A DNA stretch of 64,000 nt from Weissella confusa (GTDB lineage: Bacteria; Bacillota; Bacilli; Lactobacillales; Lactobacillaceae), in NCBI GenBank assembly GCA_014332815.1, contig JACSZT010000006.1, forward strand, positions 1 to 64,000. Reading direction: 5' to 3'. Below the pieces are notes generated by a model. The model was not told where the DNA came from. It saw only the letters and a list, made by a program, of their open reading frames with translations, and did not search any database. How positions within the stretch are numbered: position 1 is the first letter of the stretch; each line of letters begins with the position of its first letter. The position numbers and the translations under genes were made by a program. Shown piece by piece: positions 7,969 through 16,404 of this stretch.

Positions 7969-8513
7969 AGAAGAATAACTTTGATAAGACGTTGGTTTAT
8001 GATGCTTATCTAGACAAAGATACAAAAGAGACTGGTTTAGAAAAGAAGCGTCGCACGTGGTTGCGTGTGCGTCAAACATTGATGATGGTTTTAGCTTGGA
8101 CGATTACGGCAGTTCCATTTTTGATTCTGTTGTTCCAAGTTTACTTGGCATTGGCACCAAATTCTAAGTATCACTTCTTGGCAGTGAGCGGCTACTGGCC
8201 AGTGCTGATTGCTAATTTGGCAACGGTTATTTTGTCAATGCTTGCGTTGACCATTGGTGTTAGTTTCATTGTTTGCAATCAAATAAATGCGAACATGTTT
8301 ACGTACGATAACGAAGAGCAAGAATGCGTGGCACACTTGCACGACGTTTACGAGAAGCGTCTCTTCGTAGAAGAAACATTCCAAGTGAATGGTGATACGA
8401 AGGCACAACATATTGTGGTTAAGCCAGCAGATAATCTGTACTACGATGAAATCGACAAGGTTTGGGCATCTGAAGATAATCAAGCCAAGGAATACAGTCC
8501 AAATACAATTTAA
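7962..8513 (+). CDS. PgaD-like two-span accessory protein
   Basis: 183 residues, starting inside the end of the preceding gene (seven-base overlap). Two membrane segments (residues about 36-62 and 74-103) follow a basic start (KKRRTWLRVRQTLMMVL), then a soluble tail of about 75 residues. PgaD and IcaD proteins are short two-span subunits needed for polymerase activity, and this protein has that layout and position. Sequence-level homology cannot be judged by eye, so the name is by architecture and context. Confidence 0.5.
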   Translation: MVEKNNFDKTLVYDAYLDKDTKETGLEKKRRTWLRVRQTLMMVLAWTITAVPFLILLFQVYLALAPNSKYHFLAVSGYWPVLIANLATVILSMLALTIGVSFIVCNQINANMFTYDNEEQECVAHLHDVYEKRLFVEETFQVNGDTKAQHIVVKPADNLYYDEIDKVWASEDNQAKEYSPNTI

Positions 8514-8516
8514 TGC

Positions 8517-8557
8517 TTGAAAGCGCTTGTGAATAATTGTTTCACAAGCGCTTTTTT
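8517..8557 (+). terminator. Intrinsic terminator of polysaccharide operon
   Basis: AAAGCGCTTGTGAA / TTTCACAAGCGCTTTTTT with a short loop. The left arm, TGAAAGCGCTTGTG at 8518-8531, also resembles a CcpA cre site. Confidence 0.85.
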
Positions 8558-8643
8558 ATCATGATTTTGGACCGCACCATTTACGGGACACCTAGTTTTC
8601 ACAAAACATTCACAACCTTTGTCGTTTGTGATAAACTGAATAA

Positions 8644-9636
<993 letters not shown>

Positions 9637-9649
9637 TTAATAATCATTA

Positions 9650-9685
9650 GAAATGGTGAATCCGCTGGGGTTCACCATTTTTTAT
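9650..9685 (+). terminator. Intrinsic terminator of ldh
   Basis: AAATGGTGAA / TTCACCATTTTTT with a CCGCTGGGG-type loop, 15 bases after the stop. Confidence 0.85.
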
Positions 9686-9864
9686 ATCCTATTGCAGGAA
9701 TTTCACAAACTATAAAACTTTAAAATGCCTATTGTTATCACACTGGGGCTGGTTTCTTATGCTTAATTTCACAAGAAGGTTTATGACTACTCATTTCTAA
9801 AAAGAAAGCGTACAATACAAATTATTAAGTATGTAAGCAATTATTTGAAGAGGTACAAAAACGC

Positions 9865-11553
9865 ATGTCTGAGATTAAGAAGTACGGTGCCGACCTAGTT
9901 GTCGACAGTTTGAACAACCACGGCGTTGATTTGGTGTTTGGTATTCCAGGTGCCAAGATCGACCGTTTGTTTGAAACGTTGGAGCACCCAGCTGAAGGCG
10001 CAGTTTCACCAAAGTTGGTTGTGACGCGTCACGAACAAAACGCTGCCTTTATGGCCCAAGGTTTTGCCCGTATCACTGGTAAGACTGGTGTTGTTATTGC
10101 AACGTCAGGTCCTGGAGTCGGAAACTTGGCATCAGGTTTGATGACGGCCAGCGCTGAAAATGATCCTGTTTTGGCCATCGGTGGTCAAGTGCCACGTAAG
10201 GACTTGTACCGTTTGACGCACCAAAGCACGCCAGCAGCTGCTTTGTTTGAGCCAATTACGAATTACTCTGTTGAAATTCAAGACCCAAACAACATTTCAG
10301 AAATCTTGTCTAATGCAATTGCACAAGCTAATGGTCCAAAGCCAGGTGCTGCCTTCGTTTCATTGCCACAAGACGTTGATGATGCAGTGGTTGATGCTAA
10401 GGCTTTGCCACAAGTAGCCCCAGCTCGTATGGGTTCAGCTGCGATTGATGACATTGCTTGGTTGGCTGAGCAAATTAAGCAAGCAGAAATGCCTGTTTTG
10501 TTGGTTGGTGCCCGCGGGTCTGACGATGCAACGACAGAAGCTTTGCACGAATTGTTGACGCAAACGACTTTGCCAGTTGTTGAGACGTACCAAGGTGCTG
10601 GTGTTATCTCACGTGATTTGGAAGAGAAGACGTTCTTTGGACGTATCGGATTCTTCCGCAACCAAGTGGGTGACCAATTGTTGGCACAATCAGATTTGGT
10701 TGTCACGGTTGGTTATGATGCCATTGAATACGAGCCACGTAACTGGAACAAGGATGCCGACTTGCGCATCGTTGCTTTGGACACGGCGGCTGTTCAAATT
10801 GATAACAACTTTACGCCAGAGCGTCAATTGATTGGTGCCTTGGCTGACACATTGTCAGTTTTGAAGGACAAGGTCGCTGGTTACGAGTTGCCAGTTGCCT
10901 CACAAAACAAGTTGGCTGAGTTGAAGGCTGCTTTGCGCGCCGCAGACGAGCCAAAGTACACGCCAGCTGATGCTGGTTTGAACCACCCATTGAACGTTAT
11001 CAAGTCATTGCAAAACCACATGACGGATGAAATGACGTTGACGTCAGACATTGGATCACACTACTTGTGGTTGGGTCGTCACTTTAAGTCATACGTCCCT
11101 CGTCACTTCTTGATTTCAAACGGTATGCAAACGCTTGGTGTTGGATTGCCATGGGCTATGGTTGCCGCAATGGTTCGTCCTAACGCTAAGGCTGTCTCTG
11201 TTTCTGGTGACGGTGGCTTCTTCTTCTCTGGTGTTGAGTTGGCTACGGCCGTACAAATGAACTTGAACACGGTTCACATTGTTTGGCAAGATAACCACCA
11301 CTACGACATGGTTAAGTTCCAAGAAGAGATGAAGTACGATGGTAAGTCAGCTGGTGTTAAGATTGCTGATATTGATATCGTGAAGTTTGCTGAAGCAGCT
11401 GGTGCCAAGGGATTGCGTGTAGATTCACCTGATCAATTGGACGCTGTTTTGGATGAAGCATTTGCGACTGAAGGACCAGTTGTTGTTGAAGTCCCAGTTG
11501 ACTACTCACACAACTATGAATTGATGTCACAATTGATTGAATCAGAAATCTAA
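9865..11553 (+). CDS. alsS: Acetolactate synthase, catabolic
   Basis: 562 residues. It condenses two pyruvates to alpha-acetolactate with thiamine diphosphate. Visible are the N-terminal ThDP glutamate in TRHEQNAAFMAQG, the GIPGAKID start of the family, and the C-terminal GDGGFFFSGVELATA metal/ThDP-binding motif. The protein lacks an FAD-dependent anabolic partner gene nearby, and the next gene is acetolactate decarboxylase, so this is the catabolic AlsS type that drains pyruvate to acetoin and diacetyl precursors. Codon bias shows high expression. A terminator-like hairpin separates it from alsD. Confidence 0.93.
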   Translation: MSEIKKYGADLVVDSLNNHGVDLVFGIPGAKIDRLFETLEHPAEGAVSPKLVVTRHEQNAAFMAQGFARITGKTGVVIATSGPGVGNLASGLMTASAENDPVLAIGGQVPRKDLYRLTHQSTPAAALFEPITNYSVEIQDPNNISEILSNAIAQANGPKPGAAFVSLPQDVDDAVVDAKALPQVAPARMGSAAIDDIAWLAEQIKQAEMPVLLVGARGSDDATTEALHELLTQTTLPVVETYQGAGVISRDLEEKTFFGRIGFFRNQVGDQLLAQSDLVVTVGYDAIEYEPRNWNKDADLRIVALDTAAVQIDNNFTPERQLIGALADTLSVLKDKVAGYELPVASQNKLAELKAALRAADEPKYTPADAGLNHPLNVIKSLQNHMTDEMTLTSDIGSHYLWLGRHFKSYVPRHFLISNGMQTLGVGLPWAMVAAMVRPNAKAVSVSGDGGFFFSGVELATAVQMNLNTVHIVWQDNHHYDMVKFQEEMKYDGKSAGVKIADIDIVKFAEAAGAKGLRVDSPDQLDAVLDEAFATEGPVVVEVPVDYSHNYELMSQLIESEI

Positions 11554-11559
11554 TCGTCG

Positions 11560-11588
11560 AAAAGGTGTCCGTTTGGGCACCTTTTTTG
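11560..11588 (+). terminator. Hairpin terminator between alsS and alsD
   Basis: AAAAGGTG / CACCTTTTTT with a ten-base loop in the 52-base gap between alsS and alsD. No promoter is obvious after it, so it may act as a partial terminator that lowers alsD relative to alsS. Confidence 0.65.
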
Positions 11589-11605
11589 CAAAAAAGGAGG
11601 ATACA

Positions 11606-12322
11606 ATGGCAGTTGTTTTTCAACACAGTACATTAGCAGCGCTTATGGCCGGCCTTTTGGGCGGCACAATGCGTGCTGGAGATTTGCTTGAACACGGTGA
11701 CACGGGAATTGGTACGTTGCACGGTGTTGATGGTGAGGTTATCATCGTTGATGGTGAAGTTTATCAAGCTGATCAAACGGGGAAGGTTAATCACATCACG
11801 GATATGGATGCAATGATTCCATTCGCGACGGTACACAACAATAACGATGCAACCGAAAAGATTACGTTGCAAAATGTTGATATGGACCACATCGACGTAA
11901 TTGATGAGCGTAAGTTGGCAAACAACTTCTCAGCAATTGTCTTGCGTGGGGACTTTGATCACGTGAAGGTTCGTGTTGCACCAAAGGCATCTGAACCATT
12001 CCCATCATTGTTGGAATTGGCAGAAAATCAACCAGTGTTTGACCGTGACAATGTGTCTGGAACGCTGGTCGGTTATTACTCACCTGAGTTGTATCATGGC
12101 GTTGTTGCGGCCGGCTGGCACGTTCATTTCTTGAGTGATGACCGCGAGTTTGGTGGTCACGTTTTGGACTTTAATGCGGCCGAATTGTCAGGCGATTTAA
12201 CGGTTTTCGCTGATTATGAGTTGCATTTGCCAATTGATAATCAAGCCTTCCGTGAGCACGAGCTTGATATGAATGGCCTGGATGACGCGATTCACGCGGC
12301 TGAAGGAAACAAAAAAGATTAA
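11606..12322 (+). CDS. alsD: Alpha-acetolactate decarboxylase
   Basis: 238 residues from ATG 11606, preceded by AAAAAGGAGG; upstream in-frame codons lie within the alsS terminator. It decarboxylates alpha-acetolactate to acetoin. Family features visible: the start QHSTLAALMAGLLGGTM, GDTGIGTLHGVDGE, and the zinc-binding region GYYSPELYHGVVAAGWHVHF followed by GGHVLDF, which supply the metal-binding histidines. Length matches family members. With alsS it forms a pyruvate-to-acetoin route that limits acidification and can relieve pyruvate overflow from heterolactic metabolism. Confidence 0.93.
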   Translation: MAVVFQHSTLAALMAGLLGGTMRAGDLLEHGDTGIGTLHGVDGEVIIVDGEVYQADQTGKVNHITDMDAMIPFATVHNNNDATEKITLQNVDMDHIDVIDERKLANNFSAIVLRGDFDHVKVRVAPKASEPFPSLLELAENQPVFDRDNVSGTLVGYYSPELYHGVVAAGWHVHFLSDDREFGGHVLDFNAAELSGDLTVFADYELHLPIDNQAFREHELDMNGLDDAIHAAEGNKKD

Positions 12323-12330
12323 TAGAATGA

Positions 12331-12360
12331 TAGACAGATGCGACTAGCATCTGTCTTTTT
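12331..12360 (+). terminator. Intrinsic terminator of alsD
   Basis: Perfect ten-base arms AGACAGATGC / GCATCTGTCT with a five-base loop and a T run. Confidence 0.85.
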
Positions 12361-12421
12361 CTGTTGTGTAGCGTACAATAGACGGTGAGTGAATTTAATA
12401 TTGGGAGCAAAGAGAGAAATC

Positions 12422-13429
12422 ATGACTGAATTTATGGATGCTGTTGTTACAACAGCTAATGAAAATGAACCGTTGGCTTTGATGACTATTCCAGTGCCGG
12501 AGATGGCAGAGAAGGATGTGCTGGTCAAAGTGGCTGCAGTTGCAGTTAACCCAGTTGATGCTAAGCAACGTGATGCTGCCGTAGCAAGCAACGCGACACG
12601 TGTGCTTGGGTTTGACGCGGTTGGTGAAGTTGTTGCCGTTGGTGAAAAGGCCACGAAGTTTAAGACGGGTGACCGAATTTTCTATGCCGGACAATTGGGT
12701 CGTGTTGGCTCTAATGCTACGTTCCAAGCGGTCAATGAAGATTTGGCTGCTCTGGCCCCTGAAAAGATGACTGATGCGGAGGCAGCAGCGCTACCACTGA
12801 CGTTCTTAACGGCATATGAATTGCTTGCGGATAAGTTTGGACTAGAGGTGGCTGAGAACGCTGCCTCAGGCAAGGCTTTGCTTGTGATTAACGGGGCTGG
12901 TGGTGTTGGGTCAGTGATGATTCAATTAGCTAAGTGGATGGGGATGACAGTTATTGCGTCAGCTTCACGTGAAGAAACGGTTGCGTGGGTTAAGTCACTT
13001 GGTGCGGATCATGTGATTAACCACCGCGATGACTACGTTGCCGAGATGCACATGTTAGGCTTTGATACAGTGCCTTATATTGCAATTTTGCACGCACCAG
13101 AGCCACACTTTGAACAAGCAGCTGAGTTAATCGGCGCCTTTGGACATATCGGCGCGATTGTGGAATCAGTTGAGCCAATGCCAGTTGGTTTGATTAAGAA
13201 CAAGGCTGCTTCGTTGGATTGGGAGTTCATGTTCGCAAAGGCTAACTACAATGTTGACATGGCGTCTCAAGGTGACGCGTTGGCATTAGCGGCACAATTG
13301 GCAGATAAGGGATCATTGCGTTCTACATTGACGGAAACGTTGAACGGCATGACGGCAGAAAATATTCTGGCTGCCCAAGAAAAAGTTTCGGCTGGTGTCG
13401 TTAATGGTAAACTGGCGATTGTATTTTAA
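12422..13429 (+). CDS. Zinc-type alcohol dehydrogenase-like oxidoreductase
   Basis: 335 residues from ATG 12422, chosen for its GAGAGAAA ribosome binding site over the GTG at 12389. It belongs to the medium-chain dehydrogenase/reductase fold, quinone-oxidoreductase-like branch. Features: AVNPVDAKQRDA near residue 45, GFDAVGEVVAVGEKA, and the NADP-binding INGAGGVGSVMIQLAKWMGM near 160. The catalytic and structural zinc cysteines of true alcohol dehydrogenases are not seen, so despite the usual database name it is probably zinc-free. Substrate unknown; an NADPH-dependent enone or quinone reductase is likely. Monocistronic. Confidence 0.85.
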   Translation: MTEFMDAVVTTANENEPLALMTIPVPEMAEKDVLVKVAAVAVNPVDAKQRDAAVASNATRVLGFDAVGEVVAVGEKATKFKTGDRIFYAGQLGRVGSNATFQAVNEDLAALAPEKMTDAEAAALPLTFLTAYELLADKFGLEVAENAASGKALLVINGAGGVGSVMIQLAKWMGMTVIASASREETVAWVKSLGADHVINHRDDYVAEMHMLGFDTVPYIAILHAPEPHFEQAAELIGAFGHIGAIVESVEPMPVGLIKNKAASLDWEFMFAKANYNVDMASQGDALALAAQLADKGSLRSTLTETLNGMTAENILAAQEKVSAGVVNGKLAIVF

Positions 13430-13439
13430 ATAACGTATT

Positions 13440-13470
13440 GAAAGGCTTGGTGAGAACCAAGTCTTTTTCT
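13440..13470 (+). terminator. Intrinsic terminator
   Basis: GGCTTGGT / ACCAAGTC with a short loop followed by TTTTT, ten bases after the dehydrogenase stop. Confidence 0.75.
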
Positions 13471-13803
13471 ATGTGTAACAGGCAAAATCATGATGAAAAT
13501 TCAGTCAAAACGAGTCTTTTGAACGATTTTATTCTTCGGTCCGATAAATGTGTAACACCATATTATTGTATGTAAATTTTAGTTTTTTTAACGAAGCGTA
13601 AAAACCTGTGTAAGCCTTTAGTGGCGCGGGTTGACCGAATTGTTAGGGTGTAAATTAAATGTAACAAAAGTCATAATAAGACAACAATAAATGCATTGGA
13701 TTGCAACTTCTCGCGCGTAGAATAATTAGTATATTAAAGTTAAAGAAAACATTATAAAGTCTAAAAAAGACTACGATTACTTACTTATAGGGAGTACTAA
13801 CGA
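13471..13803 (+). other. Long regulatory region before the LysM-CHAP gene
   Basis: Over 330 bases without a gene, unusually long for this compact chromosome. It is A+T-rich at its ends and contains several TGTAA motifs, one of which forms a full WalR-like box (13649-13665). It probably holds the promoter and long untranslated leader of the wall hydrolase gene. Confidence 0.5.
13649..13665 (+). promoter_or_regulatory. WalR-like binding box
   Basis: TGTAAATTAAATGTAAC fits the WalR (YycF) direct-repeat consensus TGTWAH-N5-TGTWAH without mismatch. WalR controls wall hydrolases in Firmicutes, and the gene 138 bases downstream is a LysM-CHAP hydrolase, so function and motif agree. Confidence 0.6.
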
Positions 13804-14859
13804 ATGAATGCATCTGTAAAGAATACATTACTAGTTACGGCCGGCGCCGCAGCAACGTTGGCAGGATCAGCTGTTGTCGCATCAGCTGACTCAATCACAG
13901 TTAAGGCGGGGGATACGTTGTACGCGCTAGCTGCTGCGCACAACACGACGGTTGCAGATTTGGTTTCAGCTAACGGCTTGTCAAATGCCAACATGATCTT
14001 TGTTGGTCAACAATTGCAATTGCCAGGTTCAAACAACGGGGCTAACAACAATAACAACACGGCTGCTAACCCAGCAGCAACTGGCACTTACACGGTTAAG
14101 GCCGGTGATTCATTGTGGGGTATTGCTAACAACCACGGTATGAATCTTTCAGAATTGCTTTCATTGAACGGCTTGCAAATGAACTCTGTTATCCACCCAG
14201 GCGACACGTTGAAGTTGTCTGGTGATGCAGCAGCTGACAACAATAACCAAGCATCAAATGACAACCAAGCTGATGCACAAGCGCCAGCTACTAATGGCAC
14301 TTACACGGTTAAGGCCGGTGACTCATTGTGGGCAATCGCAAACAACCACGGTATGTCATTGACTGACTTGTTGAACTTGAACGGTTTGCAAGCAACGTCA
14401 ATGATTCACCCAGGCGACATTTTGCGTGTATCAGTTGACGCGTCATCAGCAAACAATGACAACAATTCATCTGCATCACAAAACGACAACGCTTCAAACA
14501 ATAACGATTACACAAACTCAGGTTCAGTTTCAACGACGAACAACACGTACCCATACGGACAATGCACGTGGTACGCTAAGGGTCAATTGGACTGGGTTGG
14601 TAACTGGTGGGGTAACGCTGCTGACTGGACAACGTCAGCTGTTAACGCCGGTCACTACGTTGATTCAACGCCAAGTGCAGGATCAGTTATCTGGTTTACG
14701 CCAGATGTTGGTGGTGTTTCAGTTTACGGTCACGTTGGTGTCGTAGAATCAGTTAACGCCGATGGTACAATCACGATTTCTGAAGGTAACTACGCCCCAG
14801 GAATGTTGTACCACCAACGTACGATTTCACCTGCAGGTCACTTGTTCATCCACAAGTAA
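13804..14859 (+). CDS. Secreted triple-LysM CHAP peptidoglycan hydrolase
   Basis: 351 residues. Signal peptide about 1-29 (NTLLVTAGAAATLAGSAVVA then SADS). Three LysM wall-binding repeats follow: ITVKAGDTLYALAAAHN (about 31), TYTVKAGDSLWGIANNHGM (about 97) and TYTVKAGDSLWAIANNHGM (about 165), separated by Asn/Ala-rich linkers. The C-terminal CHAP domain (about 250-351) shows the catalytic Cys in YPYGQCTWYAKG and His in VYGHVGVVESV. Predicted to cleave cross-bridges or stem peptides at the cell surface. The WalR-like box upstream suggests control by the WalRK wall-homeostasis system. Monocistronic, with a terminator 7 bases after the stop. Confidence 0.92.
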   Translation: MNASVKNTLLVTAGAAATLAGSAVVASADSITVKAGDTLYALAAAHNTTVADLVSANGLSNANMIFVGQQLQLPGSNNGANNNNNTAANPAATGTYTVKAGDSLWGIANNHGMNLSELLSLNGLQMNSVIHPGDTLKLSGDAAADNNNQASNDNQADAQAPATNGTYTVKAGDSLWAIANNHGMSLTDLLNLNGLQATSMIHPGDILRVSVDASSANNDNNSSASQNDNASNNNDYTNSGSVSTTNNTYPYGQCTWYAKGQLDWVGNWWGNAADWTTSAVNAGHYVDSTPSAGSVIWFTPDVGGVSVYGHVGVVESVNADGTITISEGNYAPGMLYHQRTISPAGHLFIHK

Positions 14860-14866
14860 ACAGGTT

Positions 14867-14893
14867 AAAGAGCTCTTTTAGGGCTCTTTTTTT
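14867..14893 (+). terminator. Intrinsic terminator
   Basis: AAAGAGC / GCTCTTT hairpin followed by a T run, directly after the LysM-CHAP gene. Confidence 0.75.
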
Positions 14894-14912
14894 GTAAAAC
14901 GAGAGGTAAGTT

Positions 14913-15455
14913 ATGCCATACGAAATTTCAGAGACAAACGTTAAGCACTTAAACGATATGGGGAAAGTGGATGCAGAATTGCAATTCACATTGCCTGGCG
15001 AGGCAACGTTATTCCGTATTACGAATTCATTCTTTGCACAAAAGATGCAAGGTGCGCGCGTCCAACAAACGTTGATGGAAATGATTATGGATAAGCTACG
15101 GCAAAACTTCTGGCCGGTGGTCAACCGGGTTATTGGCGTACCTTATCGAAATGGTGGTATTAATCTGGCAACTGGTTTTGATGCAACGGGGTTAAACATT
15201 TATTTCTATAATCACGTTTATGGTTTGTCTTTGCCTGGTGATATCACGAAGCAAATCGATATTTTCAATGAAGTGCCAGCTGAACAAGCAATTTTAGGTG
15301 ATATGTTGGTTTGGGGTGGTAAAATGATGCCAACCAGTGTGGGCATCTATATTGGTGGTGGTCGTTATATTACGGCTGACTTGATGACGGGGAAAGTTGT
15401 GCAACGCACGATTGATTACAACTGGCAGCCTGATATGGTGTTGTCAGTGCGTTAA
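14913..15455 (+). CDS. NlpC/P60-like protein with degenerate active site
   Basis: 180 residues, no signal peptide. Residues 70-170 follow the NlpC/P60 fold pattern: GVPYRNGGINLATGFDATGL, then YGLSLPGDITKQ, LGDMLVWGG and SVGIYIGGGRYITAD. In active enzymes the first block reads DCSGL and the later one HVGIY. Here the nucleophile Cys is Ala91 and the catalytic His position is Ser142, so hydrolysis is not expected. The N-terminal 65 residues are unrelated. Without an export signal and with a dead site, it may be a cytoplasmic binding protein. It precedes a small acetyltransferase by 13 bases and is probably co-transcribed with it. Confidence 0.7.
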   Translation: MPYEISETNVKHLNDMGKVDAELQFTLPGEATLFRITNSFFAQKMQGARVQQTLMEMIMDKLRQNFWPVVNRVIGVPYRNGGINLATGFDATGLNIYFYNHVYGLSLPGDITKQIDIFNEVPAEQAILGDMLVWGGKMMPTSVGIYIGGGRYITADLMTGKVVQRTIDYNWQPDMVLSVR

Positions 15456-15468
15456 TGGGGGAGACACA

Positions 15469-15747
15469 ATGGAATTTACGAAGGAACCGGGTCGACTATT
15501 TCATGAGACTGATGGGGAATTAGATGCTGAAATCTTGTTCCCTGAAATTAATGATGGCCAAACGTGGTCAATTGATCACACGTATGTGAATCCAAGTTTG
15601 CGTGGTCAGGGTATTGCTGGTCAGATGTTGGCGGAGGTCGTTTCGATGGCTGAAGAAGCTGGGGTGACGTTGCGACCGGTTTGTTCATATGCCCGCAAAG
15701 CATTCTTTATGAATCCTGAGTATCAGAAAATTCAGGCAAAAGGTTAA
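15469..15747 (+). CDS. Small GNAT-fold N-acetyltransferase (YjdJ type)
   Basis: 92 residues from ATG 15469 with GGGGGAG as ribosome binding site; an upstream frame to 15397 lies inside the previous gene. It has the compact single-domain acetyltransferase pattern: ID-HTYVNPSLRGQGIAGQML (acetyl-CoA-binding R/Q-x-x-G-x-G/A), then LRPVCSYARKAFFMNPEYQ at the C-terminus. Family members (Gcn5-related, PF14542-like) act on small or unknown substrates in the cytoplasm. Last gene of a two-gene unit. Confidence 0.85.
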   Translation: MEFTKEPGRLFHETDGELDAEILFPEINDGQTWSIDHTYVNPSLRGQGIAGQMLAEVVSMAEEAGVTLRPVCSYARKAFFMNPEYQKIQAKG

Positions 15748-15756
15748 GACTTATTT

Positions 15757-15790
15757 GAAAGCACTCGGTTTTTGGCCGGTGTGCTTTTTA
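15757..15790 (+). terminator. Intrinsic terminator
   Basis: AAAGCACTCGG / CCGGTGTGCTTTTT hairpin with minor mismatches, just after the acetyltransferase gene. Confidence 0.75.
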
Positions 15791-15848
15791 ATTTGAGTCA
15801 TTTTTCGATATACTTGAGATAGTTTTAATAAAATGGGGGGCAAACTAT

Positions 15849-16391
15849 ATGGAACGTGGATTTGCAGTAGTTAAAAAATATGCTGATGCTAATTTGAATT
15901 TGCCGCAGCGGGCAACGCGCCGTGCGGCTGGTTATGATTTTGAAGCGGCAGAAGATTTTGTATTACCATCAATTTGGAAGTTACCATTTGTCAAAATTCT
16001 GGTGCATTTGGCGACCAAGCAAGAATTGACGGCGAACGACTATGAGGAAGCAAATGCTGTTTTGAAGCCCCTCCTAGTGCCAACTGGCATTAAAGCCTAT
16101 ATGGGCGAAAACGAGTACTTAATGATTGCAAATCGCTCATCAAATCCATTGAAGCGTGGCATGATTTTGCCAAATGGTGTGGGTATCATTGATGCCGACT
16201 ATGTTGATAATGATAAAAATGAAGGTGAAATTTTTATCCAAATGACTAACTGGGGATTGCGCGATGTTCACATTAAAAAGGGCGAGCGTATTGGTCAAGG
16301 TATCTTTATGCCATTCCTGGTAACAGATAATGATAAGTTGCAAGAGAAAAAAGAACGCACGGGAGGTTTTGGTAGCTCCGGTGTTAATTAA
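15849..16391 (+). CDS. dut: dUTP diphosphatase (dUTPase)
   Basis: 180 residues; ribosome binding site GGGGGGC before ATG 15849. It hydrolyses dUTP to dUMP and pyrophosphate, keeping uracil out of DNA and supplying dTMP synthesis. Trimeric-dUTPase motifs appear in order: AGYDFEAAED (motif 1), NRSSNPLKRG (2), NGVGIIDADY (3), GERIGQGIF (4) and RTGGFGSSG (5). About 30 extra residues lie between motif 1 and VPTGIKAYM, explaining the length over the usual 140-150. It leads directly into radA (13-base gap), suggesting a DNA-maintenance operon. Confidence 0.9.
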   Translation: MERGFAVVKKYADANLNLPQRATRRAAGYDFEAAEDFVLPSIWKLPFVKILVHLATKQELTANDYEEANAVLKPLLVPTGIKAYMGENEYLMIANRSSNPLKRGMILPNGVGIIDADYVDNDKNEGEIFIQMTNWGLRDVHIKKGERIGQGIFMPFLVTDNDKLQEKKERTGGFGSSGVN

Positions 16392-16404
16392 AGAGGTGTA
16401 GGCT

